Shown piece by piece: positions 46,104-58,200 of a stretch of 64,000 nucleotides of DNA. The notes under the pieces were generated by a model, which searched no databases, was not told the origin of the DNA, and saw only the letters and a program-made list of their open reading frames with translations. This DNA is from Eublepharis macularius (lineage: Eukaryota > Chordata > Lepidosauria > Squamata > Eublepharidae): assembly GCF_028583425.1 (NCBI RefSeq), contig NC_072793.1, forward strand, positions 64,919,028-64,983,027. The letters run 5' to 3'. The position numbers were made by a program, and so were the translations under genes. How positions within the stretch are numbered: position 1 is the first letter of the stretch; the number at the start of each line of letters is the position of its first letter.

Positions 46104-47672
46104 CACCTTAACTAACCTTTTTTTTTTTTTTAATAAATTTTTTTATTTTTCATAACTACAAAACACTACACAGCACTACACAAGACTATCACAAGGAAAG
46201 GGGAGAAGGAAGGGACAAAGGGGGGTGGAAAAAGAAAAAAAGAAAAAGGGGGGGGAATAAACTACAAACACTAAACACTACACTTCAATGTTTCCCTTCA
46301 TACTGTCATAATACAAAAATAGCTCCATAGGATAATGATGGAGTGGTTAATCATACAGAGAATAAACATTTCAAATTCTGATTAAACTTTCCTCCCCCTT
46401 CTAGGTCCCGGACGCAGTTCTCTCTGTAGAACCGCTGTTGCGGTGCTCTCCTCCTCCTCCCCCCCCTCCGGCTCCTCCTTTTCTTCGTTCTCGGTGCAGC
46501 AGAGTTCTGGGTTTTTATTCTCAAAATCCTTTAGTTGATCTTCTGATAATATCTTATAGGCCTGATCTTTATATCTGAACCATATTCCTTCCGGGAATAA
46601 CCATTTGTACTTTATTCCATGGTCCCTCAGAAGAGCTGCAAACTTTTTATATTTAAAACGCCGTTTCCGGACTAGAAATGGAACGTCCTTCAAAATCTTG
46701 ACTTTCAAACCCATAAAGTCCAAATCCGCATTGTATGAGTTATATAGGATGGTGTCCCGAATCTTTTTAAATGAAAAGTCAATAATGATCTCACGAGGCA
46801 ACTGTCGCTTTGTTGCATATTTTGAAGAAGCCCGACGGACCTCCAAAATGGCGCTTTTAACCTCTTCTTTAGTCGTCCTCGCGGGTATCGCCAATAGTTC
46901 CGAGACCACCTCCCACAGATCCTCTTTTTCCTCCTCTTTCACGTTTTGGAGACGCAAAATTGTCTGCGTTCGTTCCATCTGTAGCCCGATCAGCTGGTTC
47001 TCAACCAACTTCAGCTCCTTTTTTGTAGCCTTCACAAGTGACGCACTTTCCAGAGCAGACTTCTCTGCCCCCCCCCGCTGCTGCCTTAATGGTTTTCACT
47101 TCGCTTTCAATTAAGCCCACCCTTTGATCAGTTTCGTTCAGCTTGTCAACAAAGGGTTTTATGGCTTCCACCACCGCCCTGCGCACCAACTCTTCGAGCG
47201 ACTCCCCCTTCAAGGTAGCCGAGATTGACTTACCGAGAGCGGGACTTTGCTTCTTTGCTGCCATTTTGGGGGGGGGCGCCAACAAAATTCTGGAACTCAG
47301 CGAAGGGGAAGAACGAGTCTTCTTCAGATCAACCTCTCCTTCACAAACGCTTGTAGAACAGAAGGGATTCGCTTGTTTACGGGCTTCCGCCTGTTTCTTT
47401 TATTTGCCGTTTCTCGTTGCCCGGCGGCACTCGAGGCGCCGCGCACGTCTGCCGGCCTCCATAGGGACAAACGGGCAATTCCCCCCCCCCGCATTGATTT
47501 CGGGGAGTTCTTCCCGCCGCGTCCCGGACCCTGGCTCCCTCCCTGGGAGTCCTGGGGGCTAATCCTTGCGGATCAGCCGCCCGGTCAGGGTGCCCGGTCG
47601 TTTCCTCCCGGACCAGCCGAGAGGAGCGTCCGGCATGGCTGAGAAAACGAAACCGACCACCTTAACTAACCT
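46104..47672 (-). mobile_element. ORF1-only L1 element (HAL1-like), complete insertion
   Basis: A 15-bp perfect target duplication CACCTTAACTAACCT (46104-46118 and 47658-47672) encloses a minus-strand element with an oligo-A end (plus-strand T run at about 46118-46131). Reading down the minus strand: a GC-rich 5' region of about 370 bp from 47657, an ORF1 to a stop at 46382, then a 3' UTR of about 260 bp with a C/T-rich tract and AATAAA-like end. ORF2 (endonuclease and reverse transcriptase) is absent although both termini are present, so the RNA that was copied in lacked ORF2. This is the layout of mammalian HAL1 elements. It would need L1 enzymes in trans. Confidence 0.85.
46382..47285 (-). 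pseudogene. L1 ORF1 protein gene, one frame break
   Basis: The N-terminal part (from about MAAKKQSPALGK at 47264) is basic and leads into a coiled coil (AVVEAIKPFVDKLNETDQRV). The frame changes near a 9-C run at 47068-47076, after which the coiled coil continues as KATKKELKLVENQLIGLQ. Next come the RRM-like domain (ILRLQNVKEEEKEDLWEVV ... LPREIIIDFSFKKIRDTIL) and the C-terminal domain (KYKWLFPEGIWFRYKDQAYK), then an acidic and basic tail ending RPGPRRGRKV. Total about 295 residues, usual for L1 ORF1p, an RNA-binding trimer. The break sits in a homopolymer, so it could be recent or an assembly error. Confidence 0.85.
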
Positions 47673-47699
47673 AAAGTGATAACCACCTGAGCTTGTTTT

Positions 47700-47765
47700 G
47701 GGGCTTGAGTGTCTCTACACAAGATGCCTCAGTGTATGTTCTTCAAGTGTAGAGAGATGCAATGT
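47700..47765 (+). repeat. Fragment of the CTCTACACAAGA inverted-repeat family
   Basis: TTGAGTGTCTCTACACAAGA and AAGTGTAGAGAGATG are inverted ends of a shortened copy related to 4631-4814. It lies just beyond the ORF1-only L1 insertion. Confidence 0.5.
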
Positions 47766-48109
47766 TAGCCGGGAAGTGTAGTTTAAAAAGACAAAGCCTG
47801 TGGAGGTGGCTTCTCAGAGGGTTTGTTAATTTCATCTTTGCCTCCCTGAAGGCTATGTCAGTTTCACCTCTCCAGTCTAAAACTCTGTGGGATTGCAACC
47901 ACAGGGCAGGAGGAATGGAAATAGGCTGGAGCTGCCTTCCAGAGCCAGGCTTAGACCTGGAGAGGTTATAATGCTTTCCATTCCCTACTTCCCTTCCATT
48001 CCATTCCCTGCTTATATCAAAAACCAAAAGGAAATAGGGGAAAGTATCTAGTTTAGCCAATACGTTCCCAAATGTGTGCAATTAGATAACAGCTTCCGGT
48101 TGTGTGTGT

Positions 48110-48297
48110 GCGTGTTCTGCCTTCAAGACGTAGCTGACTTATGGCGACCCCTTGAGGGGTTTTCATGGCAAGAGACTATCAGAGGTGTTTGCCATTGCCT
48201 GCCTCTGCAACCCTGGTCTTTGGTGGAGGTCTCCCATCCAATTACTAACAAGACCAACCATACTTAGCTTCTGAGATCTGACAAGGTCATTACACCA
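48110..48297 (-). mobile_element. 5S rRNA-derived SINE, copy 3
   Basis: On the minus strand: GATCTCAGAAGCTAAGTATG, AATTGGATGGGAGACCTCC, GCAATGGCAAACACC, and TTTTCATGGC-type body ending GGTCGCCATAAGTCAGCTAC. The flanks were not resolved into a clear duplication. Confidence 0.85.
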
Positions 48298-48299
48298 CC

Positions 48300-49030
48300 A
48301 TTTTTCCCAATTGCCCACTGAGTGGCAATGGACATGGCCTGCGTGAGGGAGATCTTCCCTCCCCCAAACAGCCGTTTCCAGCCCTGAGAAAGCTTATTCC
48401 TGGGGTTGTGTGGCCTACATAGAGAGTCAGGAGTCTGCAGTGTGTGCGTACATGTGTGGGTGCCTCGTGCATAAGCAGAGCTCTGCTGATGGATGAGAAA
48501 AGGATTGATTATGTCCCCTCCCCATCCCTGCAGACTGTAAACATTCATGTCTGTTGCTCCATGTGGATTCCACAACCCCAGAAATAAATGGCTACTCAGG
48601 GGAGGGGAGCTAGGGAGATCATGGATCCCAAACAAGGTCCCTTATGGCCTGCTGCCATTTTAGGTTTTGCTTTCTAAAGTAAATGTAGGCTATACTCAGA
48701 AATGTACCCTCAAGATTTTAAAATATTTTGCTTATAAAGATTGTTTTGTTTCAACTGCCTGCCTTTCTGTGCTCCCTCCCTTCTGTGATCTCTGCTTCGT
48801 TGTATAGATCTACTGCAGGCTTAACAATTCATGGCCTTGCTTGAAATTTTGAACTTGTAGAGAGTGATAAAGGCTTGAGTTTAAAAAAAAAACCCAAGAG
48901 ATAATAGGGCTGATCACGACTGTTATCTCTGTGTGCTGCAAGCATCTTATCTATGAAGATACAAATCCTTTTAGAGGTGCTTGATTTTTAGTTCTCAAGC
49001 TGGGTGCTCATATTAGTGCTCTTAGACTGA
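48300..49030 (+). other. Single-copy DNA
   Basis: Somewhat GC-rich to 48640 with short unassigned frames on the minus strand; AT-rich after that. No gene recognised. Confidence 0.35.
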
Positions 49031-49034
49031 GCAC

Positions 49035-49100
49035 TAACAGTGCAATTCTAAACAGAATTACACTTTTGTAAACTCATTGATTTCAGTGTATTTAGATGTA
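49035..49100. repeat. Short hairpin repeat half
   Basis: ACAGTGCAATTCTAAACAGA, then ACTCATTGATTTCAGTGTA: one arm and loop of the family. Confidence 0.45.
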
Positions 49101-49104
49101 TCAT

Positions 49105-52000
49105 TAACAGCCTTGCTCAGATATGGAGTTTGTGGCTTCCTTTTTTGAGTCAAGCCATCACATTCTGGGTCTTCCTCTTTCCTACTGCCTTCAAAATCTC
49201 CTAGCATTATGATCTTTTCCGAGGAGTCTCTCTTCTCATAATGTGACCAAAGTATGATAGCCCCAGTTTCATCATTTTAGCTTCTAGGGAGTATTCAGGC
49301 CTGATCTGATCTGAAACTCATTTATTTGTCTTTTTGCCCATCCATGGTATCCGTAAAACTCTTATCCAGTGCCACATTTCCAATGAATCTATTTTCTTCT
49401 TGTCGGTTTTCTTCATTGTCCAGCTTTCCCATCCATACCATAGTATGAATTATCTTGATTTTGTCCCCAGCAACGCATCCTTTTCCTTAAAGATCTTTTC
49501 TAGTTCCTTCACGGCTACCCTTCCAAGTCTCAATCTCTTTCTGATTTCATAGTTGCAACCTCCCTTTTGGTTGATGTTTGAGCCAAGGAATAGAAAATCT
49601 TTATTTATTTTTCTTCATTGTCAACCTTAAAATTGTGTAATTCTTTGGTAGTCATTGCTTTTGTCTTCTTGATGTTCAGCTGTAATGCTGCTTTGGCGCT
49701 TTCTCCCTTAACCATCATCAGTGGTCGTTTCAAGTCTTCACTGTTTTCTGCCAGTAATGTGGTATTATCTACACCTCTCAAATTGTTAATTTTCCTTCTA
49801 CCAATTTTCATTCCAGCTTCTTCTAAATCTAATCCAGTTTTTCTTATATGTTCTGTATGTGGATTGAACAGATAGGGAGCTAATATACATCCTGGTTTGA
49901 CATCTTTGCCAATTAGAAACTATTATGTTTCCCCATATTCTAACAGTAGCCAGTATACAGGTTGTGCATAAAAACAATCAGATATTGTGGCACGCCCATT
50001 TCTATAAAGCACAGGCTGATTTTCTTCTGAAAGTCAGGAAATTAATGCAGTGGTCAGATAGTTGCTGCAATCTCCTTTTTTGGAACTGGAATGTAGATTG
50101 AGTGTTTCCAGTCTGTGGGCCATTGTTTTGTTTTACTTTTTTGTTTGCATATTCTTGTTAAGATTTTGATGGATTCTTTTTCTGTACTTTGAAATAGCTC
50201 TATTGATATTCCATCTGCTCTTGGTGATTTGTTTCTCCCAATTGCTTTGAGTGCAGCTTTCACTTTTTAGTTGCAGGTTTTTCATTAAAATATTCTTTGA
50301 AGGAATCCATCATCTTTCGATCCATGTATAGTTCTTCAGTGTATTGTTTCCATCTTTTCTTTATTTTGTCCTCATTGCATACTGTATTTTCATGTTGATC
50401 TTTCAGCATCCTTAGTCAGAATTTGAATTTTCCTTTGATTTTCTATATCTCATGGGACAGATCTCTTGTTCTTCCTTTTTTGTTGGTCTCTCCTATTTCT
50501 TTGCACTGTTATTATAATAGTTCTGTTTGTCTCTGCATGAAAATTGCTGAAAAGCTACATTTAGAATTCTAGTTCTTTCTTTTCATCTTTTACTTTTGCT
50601 TCTTGTCTGTTTTTAGCAATTTTAAGAGTTTCATTAGACTTTAGGAATAGACTTTGCACATTCATCCTTGATAATGTCTCCAGTTTCAGCCCAAAGCTCT
50701 TCTGGTTCCTGATCCATTAAACCTAGGAATGCAAATCTGTTCTTTTCATGGTCTTTAAATTCTTCAGGAATGCTATTTAGATTATATTTTGACACTATAT
50801 TCTTTTAGTATTTCTCTTCAGCTTTATTTTAATGTTTGATATTAACAATCGGTGATCTGTACCACAATCAGCTCATGGTTTTGTTTTAGCAGAGACAATA
50901 GAGCTTCTGCTTCCGATTATGTAATCTGTTTGATTCCTGTATTGGCCATCCATTGATGTCTACATATACAACTGCCTATTCGATTGCCTGAAGCATGAGT
51001 TTGCAATGAACAAACTAACACTCTTCTTCATTCTGTGATCCCAGTCCAAATTTTCCTACAATACTCGATTCTGCTTTGTCTCCTACATTTGCATTCTAGT
51101 CACCTATAATTATCAGGGCATCTTGTTTAGGTGTATGATAAATTTCTTCCTGGACATGTGCATAAAAACTTACAATGGTTTTCCTTTCTGCATCAGTAGT
51201 TGAATGATGCTTACATTGATAGGCCTTCCATGAAGTCTGATTGATATTATTCAGTCATACTTTGCACTATAGCTCTTGATTCCTTGTGCTACAACTGCTG
51301 AATTATTAGATCAATATCATTTCTTCTGAGTTTGTTATTTTCAGAGTAAAACACTTTGTAATTTTCTGATTCAAACTGACCTTATGCAGACCACTTTAGT
51401 TCACTCACACCCAGGATTACAATATTTCCATTTCTCATTTTATGATTTCGAGTTTACCTTGTTCCATACTTCTCACATTCCATGTTCCTATTATATGTGT
51501 TGCATAGCTTTGGATTTTCCTTTCACATCTATCAGCTAGTGGATGCCCTTTCGGATTTAATCCTGTCCTGTCATTAAGAGCAGCGTTATTTGTACTTGTC
51601 CTCTGCTCTTCCCCAGTAGATAATTGAATGGCTTCTGACCAATGGGTCCGGTCTTCCAGCACTATTTATTCTTCTTTAATTTGTGGTTGTCACATCTTAG
51701 GGTTTTCAAGGTGTGAGATGATCAGAAGTGGTTTACCATTGCCTTCTTTTGTGCAGTACTAATCAAGATTAGCTGAAGTATCACCCCCATTGTCTATGGA
51801 AGATTCTCCATGCGTCTCACCTTCCACTGCAGCCCAATAGCTATCCTTCAACGATTTCTCCGCCCCCGCCCCCATTGGAAGTGTCAGTTTTCTTCTGCTG
51901 ATGTGGCCATTGATTCATTAAGGAGATGCATTGGATGCTGCTAAGCTACTGAAAAAACTACTTAGATATATGCTGGAGCGATCTTTGACTTTCAGTTCTT
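49105..52000 (-). mobile_element. Nearly full-length BovB (RTE) LINE, inactive
   Basis: Reading the minus strand from the 5' side: an untranslated head near 51800-52000; the endonuclease start at 51435-51500 (IIGTWNVRSMEQGKLEIIK); reverse transcriptase at 50054-50263 (RNKSPRADGISIELFQ) and 49605-49811 (INNLRGVDNTTLLAENSEDL, then ALQLNIKKTKAMTTKELHNF); and the C-terminus at 49105-49320. About 2.9 kb of the usual roughly 3.2 kb is present, but the frame is broken many times and the catalytic YADD is replaced by GVDN. The terminal GTCGCCATAAGTC tail is missing at the 3' end. Confidence 0.88.
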
Positions 52001-52162
52001 CTAGTGAAGCAGTAGATACTGGTATCTTGGTTTCTGCCCTCTCCCCAGTGGAGAAACATAGAAGTCTTGCTTTCTTTTGCAGGTGGAGGAGTGGATTTTG
52101 ACTGACAGGTGGTGATCGTATGTGATGAAGGTGGCAGCAGCATCTTCTTCTGCAGTGGTAAA

Positions 52163-52200
52163 TTTAAGGGTAAAAGGAAGGGTAAAAGGAAGGGTAAAAG
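52163..52200 (+). repeat. 12-bp tandem repeat, three units
   Basis: The unit GGGTAAAAGGAA repeats about three times. Confidence 0.85.
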
Positions 52201-52204
52201 GAAT

Positions 52205-53190
52205 TTTATGCAAGGCTGACAGGTTGGTCAAGACCCCCTCCCACCCACCCCTTTGCACAGTTGCTGTGAAAGGCCAGACAGCAATTCTTTCTCTTATTAG
52301 AAAAACATTAAAAGGGGGAATAGATTTGATTAACTGCTTTATGTCGCAGATAATGCTTAGTTTGCATTCCAGCCATTTTTCCTAAATAATAAAATCACTA
52401 GGGCAGGGGAATAAGTTGTCAAGGTAACAACCAGTTCAGACAGTCTTCTCTTTAAAAATTGAATGCATACCACTCAGTGATGGCTTCATTTTGATGGACC
52501 CTGCTCCATTTTAGGGACAGGGACTAGATGATTCAAGAGGACTATTTCAGCTCAATGAGCTGCTATTATTATTATTATGGTTCATAACCATCACATATAG
52601 ATCAATTTGTAATTCATATTTTGAGCATTCAAATTATATTTAGACTTTACTTAATTGCTGTAGGACAATATAGACCTAATGTTACCTATGATATCGAGTA
52701 TAAGGCATTGTTTGGATGCTGGTGGACTATAGGCTACAGAATTAGGAAAGTGACACTGAAGGCCTGGGGCAGGAGAAGGGAGGGAAGAAAGATCATGTGC
52801 AGTTATGTGTAGCATACTGGAACCTGGAGCTATTTTTCTGGCATTGTCTGCATGTTTTCTAATATTCCACAGTAACAAGTGCTAGAAACTTATTTTCAAA
52901 GAAAATGGAATTCTGTGCATTCATACCAGCTGCCACATTTTGCGCCTGGTGTTAAATTACGCACTGATTTGTTTCTTTTGGTTTTCATTTGTTTCTTTAG
53001 GTCCATGGAAATGTCATTGGTTATTGATGTTAATGGCAGAATGATTTTGTTTTATCAGTCATGTATTCCTAACGATTACACTGTGTTCAATCCTCAACGT
53101 TACATTTTTCACATTTGGACATAGTATAACTCTGAGGACCACTTGTGGAAGGGGAGAAGAAACAGCTAGGAGAGGTTTTGGTCCGTTGGG
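52205..53190 (+). other. Mostly single-copy DNA
   Basis: No gene recognised. Confidence 0.35.
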
Positions 53191-53194
53191 CCCA

Positions 53195-53395
53195 ACTAGT
53201 TTGCAGTGGGAAACAAGATTCTAAATTAAATGGACCATTGGTCTGATCCAGCATGGCTTGTCTTGTATTTGAAAAAGCAGGGCAAATGAATCCATCCTTC
53301 CCCCAGAATAGGCAATTAAGAACTGACTCGCTGGATCAGGCCATCTAGTGCAGTATCTTGCTTTCTACAGACAGCAGTACTTGGAGGGCCTCATG
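53195..53395. repeat. Palindrome-arm repeat (GGTCTGATCCAGCATGGC type)
   Basis: GTTTGCAGTGGGAAACAAGA, then GGACCATTGGTCTGATCCAG at the left, and CTGGATCAGGCCATCTAGTG, TCTTGCTTTCTACAGACAG at the right, are inverted versions of one sequence. A dispersed amniote-type hairpin repeat; name not known to me. Confidence 0.5.
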
Positions 53396-54120
53396 GTGGC
53401 TCCAGTGACAGTTACCAAGCGGTTCAGGCAGCTAGTAGCTACTTCTAGAGACATAGATGGGCACATTGAAGGGCTGCTTGTGGATCTGTTGATGGTAATC
53501 TGAGGCTTTGAACCAGTCCCCGGCCTTGAGGCCCCCTCCATTTGACCAGTGGCAGCAGAGGGAGTTGCCCAGGACACATACCAGTACAAGCCTCAGTACT
53601 CTTCGTTGTGCAGGGAGGAACCTGTACAGTGTCAACCGGGAACGAGTGGGCAGCCCCATATTCCTTTTGCTCTCCCTGTGCCACTTTCCTGGGGGTTTCC
53701 CCATTGATTCACATGGGATTTACTTCTGGGTGGACCTGCTTGGAATTTCTCGTGGGATGGTGGGACTCTCCCCCCTTTTTTGTGCCGTTGCCTCCATTCT
53801 CTGTAGTGGGGGCCTGTGCTCTTAAGAGTGTGGGGTGTGTGCTGTAGGAATGGCCTGGTAGTGTGTGACTCAACCCCTCCGCATCCCTCTGCTCATCTGG
53901 TCTTGGGGCCAGTTCCTGTGGCTGCCGTCTTGTGCTTGGTTGGTTCCCCCTATCCATCACAGCCATGTCTTTGTGCCCGTATGACATCTTGTGAGCACAA
54001 TGGTGCAGTTGCTGGGGACACCAACACAACTGCACCCCAGATGCCAGAGCCTCAGGGAATGGACCAGTAGTGCTGCTGTTGCAGCAATGGCCAGTTGCTT
54101 CTGCAGCTCTCAGGGATTAT
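53396..54120. other. GC-rich unrecognised block
   Basis: CT- and GC-rich with open frames on both strands (105 codons +, 108 codons -), none with a known domain. Sharp contrast with the AT-rich surroundings suggests an old mobile element rather than an exon. Confidence 0.25.
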
Positions 54121-55003
54121 GGTGTTTGTGTGGTTAGTATGGTCTGCTAAACCAGGACCTCAAGTTAGTTTATTAACTACAGTTAACCTTAAACATTGTT
54201 TCATGTACAAATGCATTATCGTAGCATGTTTCTCACAGATTCTCTGTGCCCACCCATCTACAGAAACACCTGGCAAGAGTGGCTGTAAATTGAAACTATT
54301 CTTGCCGCTTACCAACTTTTAGTAGCAGGTTGCTTCGCACCCTCAGTGCCAAGTCTGCCTAGCAACAAACTTATCTCTTTGCCCCTAACATTGCTCCTTT
54401 AAAGGTCCAACAATGTATACTTTTGCTATGAAGAAAAAGTAATGTTGATAGATCCTTGGCTTTTTTAGTAGCCTTTGTTCCAGCTATGATGTGGTTTACA
54501 CAAGCACCCCAGTTACAGGCAGTTTCTCTGCATGCATCTCCATGCGCTCACTCAAACAAGGTTCACTGCTGCCTTGTTACTGGAGAAAAGCAGTTATTTA
54601 TCTGTGCTCTGGTCATCCTACCGTCAGTCAACTGCTTGACAATCCGCCACATCCCCCCCACCTCAGAAACAACCTTTCCTCGAAAGCTTTGTCCAATCAA
54701 GTAGATATGAATGATCTAAGCACTATGTGCTTTGCCTGATGAATCCACAGGATTCATAAGAAAGCCTGGCAGTTTTCTTCACTAGTTTCTGTGAAGGGGT
54801 GCCAGAGGGGGCTCCTTCAGTGCTCTGAGTGGCTGAGGATTCCTCAGTCCAGCTTCCCTACTGCCTCATCGCTGCTGGTTAGTGGTAAGGAATTTAGTGC
54901 TGCACAAAACCTTTGCCCTTAACCAGGCATGACAAAATAGACTTGGATACCAGGTCAGATTCTGGTGAGGAAGTGGGGCAAGGAGGAAAGTTTGGTGTAG
55001 TGG
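54121..55003 (+). other. Unassigned DNA
   Basis: No gene recognised; moderately C-rich at 54480-54700. Confidence 0.3.
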
Positions 55004-55256
55004 AGCCAGTTTGCTGTAGTGGTTAAGAGCGTGGGACTCTAATCTGGAGAACTGGGTTTGATTCCCCACTCCTCCACTTGAAGCCTCCTGGGTGACCTTA
55101 GGTCAGTCACAGCTTCTAGGAGCTCTCTCAGCCCCATCCACCTCACAGGGTGTTTTTTTGTAGGAATAATAATAACATACTTTGTAAACCGCTCTGAGTG
55201 GGCATTAAGTTGTCCTGAAGTAACGTATATAAATCAAATGTTGTTGTTGTTGTTAA
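55004..55256 (+). mobile_element. tRNA-derived SINE with (TTG)n tail, copy 2
   Basis: Matches 22208-22465 throughout: GTAGTGGTTAAGAGCGTGGG, GGGTTTGATTCCCCACTCC, GGTGACCTTAGGTCAGTCAC, CTCTCTCAGCCCCATCCACC, ATATAAATCAAATG plus TTG repeats. A second short copy of the head (TTTGGTGTAGTGG) lies at 54991-55003, directly before it. Confidence 0.85.
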
Positions 55257-55259
55257 GCC

Positions 55260-58200
55260 CAGAATTTGCTGAGACAAGCCAGGATTCAATGATCATCTGC
55301 AAGCTGAATCCTGGTTTCATCAACTAATCACACTTTAAATAACCACAGTTTTGGGCTATGTATGGACTAACCCAGTGTGTAACTTCAGACACTATTCTTT
55401 TTGCATTCACTTCAGCATTACCCCTCCCAGCCCTGGTGTTAATCTCTCTGCAGTTTCTGTATGAACTAACTGCAGAAAGATCCTCTCTTCAGCAATGTAT
55501 AATTTTTCATGCAAAAACTCCAGCAAGGAATGATGAATCTTAACAGATACTGTGCCATTTTTGCCACTTCCATGAGCAAATATCAGAACCATGAAAAAAA
55601 TCTGCCAGTCTGGATACCCCTCAGGACCTATTTAGCCTGATTAAGAATTCCAAGAGAGAACAGAACTCTTTTGTGAAACCATTAAAGCTCTGACATTTTA
55701 TGAAGTCTTCTCATTTGATTGTAGCACAGGGGGACTTACTTTGGTGGATATTATTGGCTCTAAATTAAGGGACAATGACAGACTCTGCTACTCGAATAAA
55801 GATTGCTGGAAGAGAGCCAGATTTGAAAGCTGAGTTTAAGCTGTTTGGAAGCACTCTCATTTAGAACAAAAAGACGAACGCTTCAGTACAGGAATGTCAT
55901 ATGTGAAAGCAGATAACTGGACTGAAAAAGTCCTGTGAGTTTTGTTGTTAGTGTAATTTCCTATAGAGCCTGGAGAACAAACATCAGCTTCAGTTGGAAA
56001 AGTTGCTCTACAGAATAGTGGTTTGACTCCCACCTTCTCTGGTTGTCCTATAATAAATGTTGTGGGTTGGATGACACAAGCAGTCAGTCCTCAAACACAA
56101 GCCTTTATTTATTTACTCCCATGTTAAATAAAGACATGACAACATAGATTATTTTCAGCCGCACTTCCAATTCCATATGTAAATACGTTCTGTTTCATAG
56201 GTTTTAAAAGTTCATGACCAAGGCCTTACAGATTAATATTTACAGTACAGATTTTAGCACTTCTACATACTGTTATACTCAGGTGCAACTGCAATATTGG
56301 CTATATGTCATCATCTTTATAACCAATGGTCTTATGCCAGTCAAGAATACAACATAGTTAGGCATCCAATAGACAAGATAAGGACCTCTACATATTTAGT
56401 TTGACTTCCCAGATACGTAAAAGTTAACCAAAAGAAAAGGGAAAAAACCTAAAAACCCAGCTTAATATGCTCAAGTTGAGTCATTTTGAGGGAAACTAAA
56501 CCAAAGAGGAATAGGTAAGCTGAGCCACTCAAGCTTGAGAGTTCAAGGAATCCTGTAGGCAGAGTTTTGTGTGTGGAACTTCCAAATAATTACTTTCTCC
56601 TCTTTTCTTCAATTTAGGCTTCCAGTCCAATCCCTCTAATAACATGCCGTTTAATAGAGCAAAGGGACTTACTCCCAGACAAAGTTGAAGTTTCTAGATA
56701 TTTATGACATTCCCTAAATGTGCAGAAAAATATTAGTTTGAAAATTTGAAAAGATCTTTTTCCTGTAGCTTGACAAGGACCAAGTGTGTATACAGTCCTC
56801 AGAATGTTAAGAGTGTAAATGTATTGTGCTTAGGAATTTGCTTCTATTAGTAACATCCAAAGTGAAAATCAAGATAGACAAAGAACTGGTTAGCTATGAA
56901 ATCATAAACCCCACTGATATTGTCTCAATAAGTAAGGCTGGAATCCTTAGAACACTTTCCTGGGAATAAACCCCATTGAAGAGTCTAGAATTTCTGAGAA
57001 GCCCTGCTCTCTAAAGGATAAAATCAGATATTAATCTCTGATTCGACATTGCCTGAAGGGTTGCCTGGAGAAAAATGTACTGTTCTGAGACTGTCCTGTG
57101 GAAATGTACAGCTGAAGCTTTTCATGCCATGAAACTAAATAACATCACCTGAACAATAATATTCTATCCAGCCTCTATAAAATGGACAGGACATTTTTTT
57201 CCTCCAAGCAGTTGGCAACCCTAGTTGCCTGGTATCTGTGGTGCAGTCTTTGGATACATACTTGTATCCACCAGTAGCAGCTACTGGTGGTCAGGTCCTG
57301 AACCTTCAGGAAGCCAAGAAGAATGTTTTTTGTTCCTTCTCTGAATATATTTTTGAGAAGCAGAGTACTTTAGAGCACTTCCTTTAACTCTACCTCTGCA
57401 AAGGCCCCTGCATAGACACCACTTCCCCATAGTGTAGTCCCACACCAGAAGAGAGACTCAGTCATATCAACATAGCCAGTTACATGGGTCTTTCCCTTCC
57501 AATTATTGCCTTTGTTATTAGATCGCAGAAAAGTGGCTAAAACCCCACATAGGTTAAATGGTTTTCTCTGACAGTCTATAGTCTCTTTTATAGCATCCAA
57601 ACTCTGGGTTACATGGCTTGACACAGAACTCAGGCACAGATAATACTGATCCAGTCAGTCATGTTATCAGTGATTACTCTGTGTAACAGGGAAGTGGAAA
57701 ACGGACTTCTGATCAGCTTAGATTAACTATTGTAAGGCATGATGAATGAAACATACCGCTGTGTGTGATAACAGCTATAGTTTTGTTCTCATATTTTTAT
57801 ATTGACTCTCGCAAAATCCCTGCTTGACAATGCATGATTCTTATTTATTTCCCTGTTTAGAAAACTAAGATTCTTTTTGAAAGCATGTAAGGTCTTAAGT
57901 TATTTCTCACCTGTGTGTATTTACCTTTGCAGAAAAAAATCAAAATGCAGTCTGGTAGCAGAAAGAAGTTCTTCATATTTTTACTGCGGTGTTCCACACT
58001 GTGGTGTTACTTAACTATATTTTATTTGGAGGTATTTTCTAAAACATCCACAAGGTGGTAGTGTTCATTGACATTCCGGGATCATTCTAGTCAGTCTTGG
58101 CACTATTCATAAGCCTCAATTGTTCTTTGTTAGCAACATTCTGCCAAAAATGAGAGGAGCAGTCTTCATTTTTTTTTTATATTAAAAATGGGCCAGTACC

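Noticed and set aside
22208-55256. tRNA genes suggested by A-box and B-box-like text
   Set aside because: These are SINE heads with SINE bodies and tails; no cloverleaf-complete tRNA was seen.
57370-57624. 84-codon minus frame with several Cys and Trp residues
   Set aside because: No family could be supported; no flanking structure or splice signals.
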